From Strongylocentrotus purpuratus (taxonomy: Eukaryota > Echinodermata > Echinoidea > Camarodonta > Strongylocentrotidae): a DNA stretch of 64,000 nucleotides. The DNA is taken from the NCBI RefSeq assembly GCF_000002235.5, contig NW_022145604.1, positions 26,257,791 to 26,321,790 on the forward strand, read 5' to 3'. Made by a program: the position numbers and the translations under genes. Positions 56,536-64,000 of the stretch are shown piece after piece. Position 1 is the first letter of the stretch. The number at the start of each line of letters is the position of its first letter. A model generated the notes under the pieces. The model was not told the DNA's origin. It ran no database searches and was given only the letters and a program-made list of their open reading frames with translations.

Positions 56536-59500
56536 GTGAGTAACATTCGGCCCGCTGCTGCCCCGGTAGCTAGTAGTAGCATTGACCCTATGGTTTTCCT
56601 AGTCAGGCCGCGGCCGGGCAGCTAGCTAGAGCTAGCAGCTAACTCCAGCTCCTGGGAGCTGCGACGCAGAAGGCATCGGCGTCGGAGCTCCCTGGAGTTT
56701 GCTATAGCAGCTAGCAGCTCAAGCGCTCATGCTGCAACTTTCTTTTCCTCTCTAGGCCTATGTTTTCTTCTTCCTCTCTAGACTTCTAATTTACTGGTTA
56801 GGTCTAGGTACACCGTACAGACCGCTGTTTAAACTCTCTCTCTCTCTCTCTGTTATTTTTCTTCCCTTCATTCTTTTCATTCTGTCTTTTTCTTTTTAAA
56901 ATTTCTTCTGACTTTAGCCTTAGGCTTTCTTTTTATCTTTCAACTTTAAGTTTTAGTTTCACCATGTTCACTTTCAGCAGGTGTTCAGTTTCGCTCTGAG
57001 CTGAAAGCCTGCTGAATCTAACTTTAGACTCTAGAAGTCTAGTCTAACTCTAGACCGAATTTTTCTGTCTCTTTCGTTCGTTAGCCTCTGATTTGGGTAG
57101 GTCGGCTCTCTCTTTAGAGACAGAACAGCCCCATACGCTGTAGTGGCCGCGCGTTTGTACTAAGAAACGTTACACAAAACTTGGCCAAACTTAATCCCTA
57201 ATTTTGATATTTTACCAGATGCGTATCCGATGCATTTTAAGTCCTAAATTAGCTAAATACTTAACTTCTTCGGTTCCACTTACCAACTTGACTGGAATAA
57301 TCCGTTTAATGGTCCATTTTTAGGAAATTATGGGTCAAGATCGACATCCAAGAAGAAAATCTTGCAGCCGAGTCTCATTCTTTCTAGTCTACGCCGAAGG
57401 CAAAATGATTATAACGGAAAAACTGCACGAGCTACGAGTTCGTAATGACATGCACAGTTTTTCCGTTATAATCATTTTGCCTTCGGCGTAGACTAGAAAG
57501 AGTGAGACACAACTAGGCGTTGTGGCGTGCGCCTGTAATCCAGCTAAAAAAGTGGAAGTTACAAACTGATTCAGCCGAGGACGCAGGTTCGAAACTGAGT
57601 CACGTCTTTCGGATGGTGACGTTTAAAGGTCGGTCCCAGACGTAAATAATCATATCTGATTGATACACGTCTGTAAAAACCCAATACACACACACACACG
57701 GCTGCAAGATTTTCTTCATGGATGTCGATCTTGACCCATAATTTCCTAAAAATGGACCATTAAACGGATTATTCCAGTCAAGTTGGTAAGTGGAACCGAA
57801 GTAGTTAAGTATTTAGCTAATTTAGGACTTTAAATGCATCGGATACGCATCCGGTAAAATATAAAAATTAGGGATTAAGTTTGGCCAAGTTTTGTGTAAC
57901 GTTTCTTAGTACAAACGCGCGGCCACTACAGCGTATGGGGCTGTTCTGTCTCTAAAGAGAGAGCCGACCTACCCAAATCAGAGGCTAACGAACGAAAGAG
58001 ACAGAAAAATTCGGTCTAGTCTAACTCTAGATTCTATACCCATGATACCTAGATCTAAGTCTTATCTTTCTTTCTAGACTAGATCTAGGGAGTCTAGACT
58101 CTTTCTAGAATATCTAGATCTATTTGTTTCTTTCTTTTCCCTTTTTCTTTTTAAAAATATTTTCAAGACAGTTGGTGCCTTTGGTGGTCCATGGTCTAGA
58201 CTTAGAGTTAGACAGAAATAACCGTCTGGTATGGCCTATGGGTCGATCATTCTTTAATAAAACTGACATTTGTCATCATTCCCCAGTACATGGCACACTG
58301 TACTCTGACTGTAGACATGAGGCGGTCAGAGGAGCCAGATGTTATCTCAATTATTTTATTTGGGTTTTCCTTTTTGGAATCATTTATTATTCATGCTGTT
58401 CTGCTTTACTCATTGAGTCTACAATCTACATGACTGCCATTTTAAATTTGTAATATAGGTCAAAAAAGTAAGATCACATCAGAATTGAAAATGAAAGATG
58501 CAATTTGATATTCAATTTCTTTTATAATTACATTTTTTAAGGGTTTAATTAAAACCATCTTAATAGATCTAAAAATCACATTTTCACAATTCTGTCATCC
58601 TTGCTGTCAGTCAAAATTCCCAATTTATGATATATTTTTTTTATAGAAAATGAGGTGCAAGCACAATTTTTGTTAAACATTAAAAAGTTAACACTTTAGG
58701 TCCTTTTTTTCTTCCCATTACAGAATGCTGCTAAATGACCTGGATGATGATGGAGAGAAAGAAATTTTCTTTGGTCCTATGACTGATAGGGAGAAACTGA
58801 AGTCCAAGAAGATGCGAAGAAAGACCAAAGTTTTCAAGCCTGGCTTCAGAGTCGATTGTGACGAAGAGGAGGAGGAGGAGCATGGTAGAGAGGGGATAGG
58901 GGAGGAGCCAGCAGGAGAACTTCAAGGTGCACAAGAATCTGCTGATATTGAGGCCATTGAGGAGAGAGATGTCAGAGAGGACAGACTCAGTGATTGTGGA
59001 AGCAATATTTCTGATGTGTCACCATCATCCTTATCCTCACAGAGCACCTGCTCCTCTTTAGGGAATACAGAGATCAAAGAAGGAGATTTAGAAGAAGATT
59101 CAAATCCTGGCACGGGCCTGTCCACATGGCACACTCCGTCACCCACTCAGAAGAGATTAAGAAGTTCAGAATCTGCTATCAATGTGAACGCACCGCCTTT
59201 CAGTCTGGTCACCGTGTCCCCACAAGCAGATGCAGCAGCGGTCAGCGAGCATTATGGTTCCTGTGGCGTTGAGCTGTTCAGTGCCACAGATAGTGTGACT
59301 GGCTGCGATGCAACCTGTGTTGAGACAGGCATAGATGGATCAAGTAGGGATGAAACCAAGACCACAGATAGTGTGACTGGCCAGATATCGGAAGCTCAGT
59401 CGCCAACCCTTTCCTCTACAGAAACGGTGCCACCTGCTGTTGCAAAACCAACCCCAAGTAAGACCACTGGACACTGTGGACAGAGTACTGTCATTTATTC

Positions 59501-62500
59501 AAGCCCACTCTTAATTTCCACAACCGTTCAGAGAGTCCAAATGCAACAGCCAATTTGCTATGGCAACGACAGCAGTCTTATTCATGTCCCTGCTGCTGAT
59601 GTGGTCAGAAGGGACAATTCGGAGATGGGAACCGACGTGGCCCATCAAACAGATCCCAGTTCATCGAAAGAAAGAAATGTTGCATCTTCTGCTTTTTTCC
59701 CTACTGGACACACTGCCTTTGGTAAACCTACCAGGAAGATAGATGATTTGGCTGCCTCACAGAATTTGCTTCCAACCCCAAGCGCAGTCTACCAATCTCC
59801 CTCGTCAAATGCAAGATACTTTAACCAAGCAACGAACAACGATCAAGGACTCTGCACTTTGCCACCAAGCATGCTGCACAAGGAGAATGTAAACCCAGAT
59901 AGACAACCAAACGCAGTGTTAGTTGCCTCCGACTCTGCTGTCAAGTACCAAGTACTTTCTTCCGTCTCATCACCGATAGTCTCTGCACTCTGTAGTAAAC
60001 AGCCCTCACATTATCCATCTGGTGATGCACAGCAAGCACCTTCACCTAGAGTTCTCCAGCTGTCCAACAGGCAGGCGTCCGCTGGGTCACCCTCTGCCGA
60101 CGCTAGGCAGCGGCTGATCGATGAAAAGAGAGCCCTCTTGGCCCGTCTAAGGGCAGAGAAGCAGGAGCTTCGACAGCGAATAAAGGAAGATAATGAGAAG
60201 GTTAGTAAACCAAATATTCTAAACTTTTATTCAGTGGAAGATTTGGTTTTTGCGGAAGAAAATAGCCCAATCTTATCCCAATTTTGTTCTTTCAAAGTTT
60301 TCCTGAAACATGGAGGTAACTGTATTTCTATCTGTTTCACAATCAATGAGATTGTTTCTCTCAACTTCAAGTGAGGCAAAAAAAGTAGGTTTTTTCATTT
60401 ACATTTAAAAATAATATACATGTACTTAGAAAAATCTAAACTATGATTTTTGCAGTAATATTAATATTAAAGGTAATACAAAGTTTTGGTGTGAGGTCAT
60501 GAATTTGGTTCAAATGAACATATTGGAAGCTTCAAGCATATGCGATCTTACAATATTCAGTGATCATTGTCGCAGTTGAAATCGAGTCTAAGTTATGAAA
60601 TTGTAAATGATGAACTCTTTATGTTGTATAGCTCCCTCTCAAGGTCAAGATATCAATTAAGCTATAACACAAGTTTCTTGACTTAAGAGATTTCCATGGT
60701 CGCAGCTACCATTGTACGGCCGTAGGCGCTATTTGAAATTTATCAAAATTTACTGGGAGCACCGGTAAATTTTTATATTTAATTTTTCTCAGAAGGCAGA
60801 AAGCAGAAGTGTTTTGAGGGCTAAATTTTCTAGTGCTTATGATACACCCACAGGAGCATCAAAATATATCAAAATTGTAAAGAAACACTATCCACCCAAT
60901 TTTAAAAATTTCCCAAAGCTTTGTTCCCTTTAATGTGCTCCACTCAATGACAATGATATGACAGTGATATGTACTCTGAAAATGTTTTTCTTTTTCCGTT
61001 CCAGGTTTTCATTGAGTACAGAATACGTTACATTTCAACGAACATGAAGAAACACTTTGTACAATATCTTATACAATCTTTTTTGAAATTCATTTATTGT
61101 AGTGTTTCAACATGAAGCTTGAGAATGCTGCTGCTCTTCAGAGTAACATGGTCCGAGGGATGACTCCTGTATTTGATCGGCTACCATCGAGAGGATGTGA
61201 TGGTCGCGCAGCTCTTACGTTGGTCAGTGTTGGTTATTCCTAGTTTTAAGCTATTAGGGACTTTTAGATTTGCGTGGACTGATACGTGTGACGTCCATTC
61301 AAAGCAGTGCATTAAAAGGACGTCGATCGTAGCAATCCATGTTGTCGTTGTGTACAGTACATGTATAATTGGGGGAAAGGACTTACATCATTTGGGATTC
61401 ATGAAATGAAAATATTTACATTCATTTGTAATAAAGGCAATATTCCCTAAGTCACCTTCAAATACACTGCATAAATAGATGATAGGTAATACAAAAAGAA
61501 AAAAAAGAAACAAACAAAAAGTGAGATGTCATCATAGTTCTAAATTCACTCCTCATTCATTTGATTTTCCACTTCGGAAAAAAAAATTAATATGGGGTAC
61601 ATTAATGATGTACACGTGTATGTAATGTACCTTGTTATTCCTTATAGAACCCTCAAGTCAAATGAAATAAATCTTTTCAAATCAGTTTTTAAGGTTAATT
61701 TAATTGTCAAGTCATAGAAAGTTTCATCTTTTCATTGTCTTGATGTTCTTTTAATGTAAGAATTAAAATCCAATATGATTTGTCCGGGTCTTGGCTCTGT
61801 TCTGTTTATCTCTCTCTTTTTTTAATCCATATCTGATATATTTCTCATCTTAACCTCATCATATTCTTATACATTTATTTTGAAACCAGACTGAGCGAGA
61901 ATTGGAGGTGGTGACCAAACTGCATACCATTAGGAACAGTCAGCATACTGCTTCAGATAGGACCCAGTCACCGTGCCATCAAGCTATTTGTCATAGAGGT
62001 AGGTACAGCAGCATCAAGATTGTCTCACCAGAGCTGCCAACCATTACGTTTTTCCCGGATTTATTCTGTTTTTCCTCCAAATTACGGTAATACATGTTTC
62101 CTTCATAAAATATGTTTTAAAAAAATATATATATAATTTTTTTTTAAACATACCGCACGTCAAACTACTGCCCTGAAATGTTGATTTGATCACAAATTCA
62201 ATAGAAAACTAAGGTTAAAACATACTTGAAGTGAAAAATATTCTCAAAACGAATGAAAGTAAACGCTGATAATACCAAAACAACAACAGGGAACTATACC
62301 CACTTGTAAATGAGCTATAGGTCCTAATATGGAAATAACAGCATGAGGAATGAATTTCTGCATTGGAAGTGTTGCGCATGCATGGTTGTAGGCCTAAGTT
62401 TTGTTTTTAATGAATTCTTTTTTTTGCCATCATGGTTCCTTTTTTTGGTAGCACAAGGTTGGCAGCTCGGCACCAATGCCTAAGATAGATTTTTGGACAT

Positions 62501-63991
62501 ACTAATGAATTAAAGATTAGATTTTGTTTGTAATTTTCAGCACTTTGTGATATTCATGCGCAGGTATAAGCTCCATAGCATTTTCTTTTCCATTGTGGTA
62601 ACCTTTCTATTTTCTTATCTATTTATTTTTCTTCATTTTTATTTGTTTTAATTTATTTATATATTTATTTCATTTATTTACTTGAGGGGTGGGGGGGGGG
62701 GGCTGTTATCATTTCAATCAGAACTTATGTGTTGTGTAAACCTAACACCCCGGTATGATTGTGGGTCAAAATTCTTCAGCACAGAGACAGGGAACATAAG
62801 GAGGGATCTTTGATAAAGGCAATGAGCATTAATGTTTGAAGCGACCTAATGTACCATTGAGTAGTATTTTGATGTAAGTTGCATTTAATTTTGTGCAGAT
62901 TAAAAGTATGTACTTACAGTGTAAAGGGCTGGGATCAGCGTGTGTGGAAAAATCTACACTTGATGCATCTGTCTTCAAAAACAGATCACAGACTCACATG
63001 GGTAAAACAATAACATAATTTATTTTAAAAAAAGGTGTGTCCACTGTCCAGCCCTTAAGAACCCTCTAAAGATTGATCATACATGTACCTGACACATTAA
63101 TTTGTTGCACTTTGCAGATCAATCTCGTCTCCACTGGCGTGAGGATTTGATCCAGAGCATAGAAGAGCTCTCAAGTCCCAGCCGACCTCGATGTAAAGCA
63201 AGAACCATCCTCTCAAAGGTACGTGTAGTCCCATCCTTAATTATTCATGTCATGTATTTTGTTATGTTTTGCACATCTTGGAGCCAGGGCAGCATCTTAC
63301 GAAACCGTCATAAGTACAAGTTTACCAACATTCCATTGAAATGCGTGTATTACTTTAACACGCGTTTCAATGGGATGTCGGTGAACTTGTACTTATGACA
63401 GTTTTATGAAATGCTGCCCTGTTCATCTGGCAAGTATTATGGTGAATTTTTGTAGGGGGCATTAGTTTGTTTAAGATAAAGGGCTAGGGCTGGGTTTTGA
63501 GTTTGTTCTAGGTAAGTATTAGGGTTAGGCATGGTGTTGGGTCAAGGGTCAAAGTTGAAAATTTGAATGTTGTTAAAAACGTGTTCCTCCCATTTCCAGC
63601 CGCTTACACTTTTATATATACCATGGATCATAGCTGATAACCATTCCTATTTCGGAGGAATGATTCCTTTGTTTTAGCCTTCAAGCTATAGTTTTGAACC
63701 CTAGGTTCCTCTCTTTTTCTGAAATATTCTGTGAGAAAAATATTCAAAATAGACTGTATTTCTTATTTTGCCTTGAGAGATTACCAATTTTTTTATGTGA
63801 AAGGTTGGCAGGTATGCATGAGTCAGCTTTTTAAAAGAATATAACCACTTTTTTTATTGTAAACTTTACCCTTTCTACCACCGCAGAAAGGCGACAATTT
63901 GGTGAGAAGAGGAGCTGGTCTTCAACCCTCATCATCATCATCATCGCCACATTCTGGACAACCTCGAGCCAAACAGCATCTCTTGTTTTGA
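56447..63991 (+). CDS. Unnamed protein with GTSE1-like FFGP motif, KEN box and coiled coil (6 exons, complete)
   Basis: Exons 56447-56535, 58724-60200, 61103-61222, 61890-61998, 63118-63218 and 63887-63991; all GT/AG with agreeing phases, giving 666 residues and stop TGA at 63989. The N-terminus has DDDGEKEIFFGPMTDREK (FFGP 45-48), resembling the start of GTSE1, then a Lys/Arg patch and an acidic run. Residues ~90-480 are Ser/Thr/Pro-rich and look disordered. K416-E417-N418 sits in LHKENVNPD, a good KEN-box degron. Residues 485-522 (RQRLIDEKRALLARLRAEKQ...) are a likely coiled coil. The C-terminus (LHWREDLIQSIEELSSPSRP) is distinctive but unknown to me. A cell-cycle, spindle-related role is inference only. 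Confidence 0.85.
56540..57037. other. Intron 1, left part: no repeat named
   Basis: GC-richer intron start with AGCTAGC-type words at 56560-56720 and many CTAGA words from 56750. No coding. Confidence 0.35.
57371..57508. repeat. Inner hairpin of the fold-back element
   Basis: AGTCTCATTCTTTCTAGTCT, ACGCCGAAGGCAAAATGATT and on to GGAAAAACTG, matched inverted by CAGTTTTTCC ... AGACTAGAAAGAGTGAGAC; ~55-nt arms round a short loop. Confidence 0.85.
57514..57699 (+). mobile_element. SINE with 7SL/Alu-like head, copy 2
   Basis: AGGCGTTGTGGCGTGCGCC, TGTAATCCAGCT, TTCAGCCGAGGACGCAGG, TTCGAAACTGAGTCACGTC, then TTTCGGATGGTGACGTTTAA and a (CA)n end. Nearly identical to 36570-36765, so the family moved recently. 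Confidence 0.68.
58724..60200 (+). CDS. FFGP-motif gene exon 2 (main exon)
   Basis: 1,477 nt from acceptor CATTACAG to donor GTTAGT. Encodes FFGP, the basic and acidic patches, the long Ser/Thr-rich part with the KEN box and the coiled coil up to IKEDNEK. The frame stays open 174 nt past the donor, so an alternative end at 60374 (intron retention) is possible, but the splice model continues the frame with further open exons. Confidence 0.88.
60471..60929. mobile_element. MITE with TTAA target duplication
   Basis: 459 bp in intron 2 of the FFGP-motif gene. Ends AGGTAATACAAAGTTTTGG and, inverted, AGGGAACAAAGCTTTGGG; TTAA outside both (60467-60470, 60930-60933). Confidence 0.6.
61103..61222 (+). 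CDS. FFGP-motif gene exon 3
   Basis: 120 nt between ATTGTAG and GTCAGT: CFNMKLENAAALQSNMVRGM then TPVFDRLPSRGCDGRAALTL. Phase 0 at both ends. Donor is unusual in sequence, so this is the least certain exon. Confidence 0.65.
61890..61998 (+). CDS. FFGP-motif gene exon 4
   Basis: 109 nt between AACCAG and GTAGGT: TERELEVVTKLHTIRNSQHT then ASDRTQSPCHQAICHR. Leaves in phase 1, fitting exon 5. Introns 3 and 4 (61223-61889, 61999-63117) hold AT-rich sequence and a G-run at 62690-62702, nothing else seen. Confidence 0.75.
63118..63218 (+). CDS. FFGP-motif gene exon 5
   Basis: 101 nt between TTTGCAG and GTACGT: DQSRLHWREDLIQSIEELSS then PSRPRCKARTILSK. Well-formed splice sites; amphipathic helix-like content. 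Confidence 0.8.
63285..63421. mobile_element. Hairpin MITE
   Basis: 137 bp in intron 5 of the FFGP-motif gene. CAGGGCAGCATCTTACGAAA ... ATGAAATGCTGCCCTG; arms pair through CATAAGTACAAGTTTACC and CATTGAAATGCGTGT. CAGGG ends recall hAT elements, but no 8-bp duplication is evident. Confidence 0.75.
63887..63991 (+). CDS. FFGP-motif gene exon 6 with stop
   Basis: 35 codons after ACCGCAG: KGDNLVRRGAGLQPSSSSSS then PHSGQPRAKQHLLF and TGA. The 3' untranslated region lies outside the window. Confidence 0.75.
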   Translation, partial: KGDNLVRRGAGLQPSSSSSSPHSGQPRAKQHLLF

Positions 63992-64000
63992 GCCAGAGAG

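Larger units (their letters stand above)
57055..58014. mobile_element. Fold-back element with 17-bp direct repeats
   Basis: Arms 57055-57370 and 57699-58014 are inverted copies with very few differences (CCGAATTTTTCTGTCTCTTT ... AAGAGACAGAAAAATTCGG). TCTAGTCTAACTCTAGA stands directly outside both (57038-57054 and 58015-58031). The 328-nt centre is a second hairpin (57371-57508) followed by a SINE. A 17-bp duplication is long for a DNA transposon, and the flanks are rich in CTAGA words, so coincidence or an older local repeat is possible. Confidence 0.7.

Noticed and set aside
60201-60374. Coding extension of exon 2 to the stop at 60374
   Set aside because: A good GTTAGT donor at 60201 joins in phase to further open exons; the extension has intron-like composition. 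Kept only as possible intron retention.

Overview
The window is eukaryotic, intron-rich and AT-rich. It carries many kinds of mobile DNA and looks like a marine invertebrate deuterostome, probably an echinoderm (inference from the TTLL4 match, the BEL/Pao, Harbinger and TTAA-type elements and familiar echinoderm-style intron repeats; no species can be fixed by eye). Two host genes are supported. On the minus strand, ten exons between 45812 and 264 encode a tubulin polyglutamylase closest to TTLL4; the gene runs off the left edge. On the plus strand, six exons between 56447 and 63991 encode a complete 666-residue protein with an FFGP motif like that of GTSE1, a KEN box and a coiled coil. I cannot name this second gene with confidence.

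TTLL4 intron 8 (1786-35542) is 33.8 kb and is almost wholly transposon. Its shell appears to be a Harbinger-like element of about 33 kb (2482-35433) with about 50-bp inverted ends and TAA on both sides. Inside it, left to right, are dispersed repeat blocks, fold-back elements, tandem arrays, an antisense SANT/Myb-like exon remnant, two related 480-bp blocks, a (GAT)n tract, a 79-bp minisatellite, a LINE 3' end, a 1.3-kb tandem duplication, and a young BEL/Pao LTR retroelement (19177-34171, minus strand, TSD CATGT). The BEL element sits in a ~350-bp tandem repeat, and its leader holds a 5-kb inverted copy of its own 3' end plus 0.55 kb of the neighbouring DNA. This makes a large palindrome (arms 18628-23669 and 28398-33442).

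From 35543 to 45812 the remaining TTLL4 exons are spread among small MITEs (two with TTAA duplications), SINEs and simple repeats. One SINE family, with a second copy in the other gene, has a head that resembles 7SL RNA/Alu.

Between the genes, 46342-47932 holds two candidate MITEs. A 7.8-kb composite (48474-56292) has minisatellite-like inverted ends and a matching 8-bp flank. It encloses a 3.5-kb PIF/Harbinger transposon (51208-54750, TSD TTA) with a DDE transposase gene and dense subterminal repeats. That transposon in turn holds a truncated LINE, itself split by a MITE.

The plus-strand gene has a fold-back element in intron 1 (nested hairpin plus SINE) and MITEs in introns 2 and 5. No CRISPR array, operon, rRNA or functional tRNA gene was seen.
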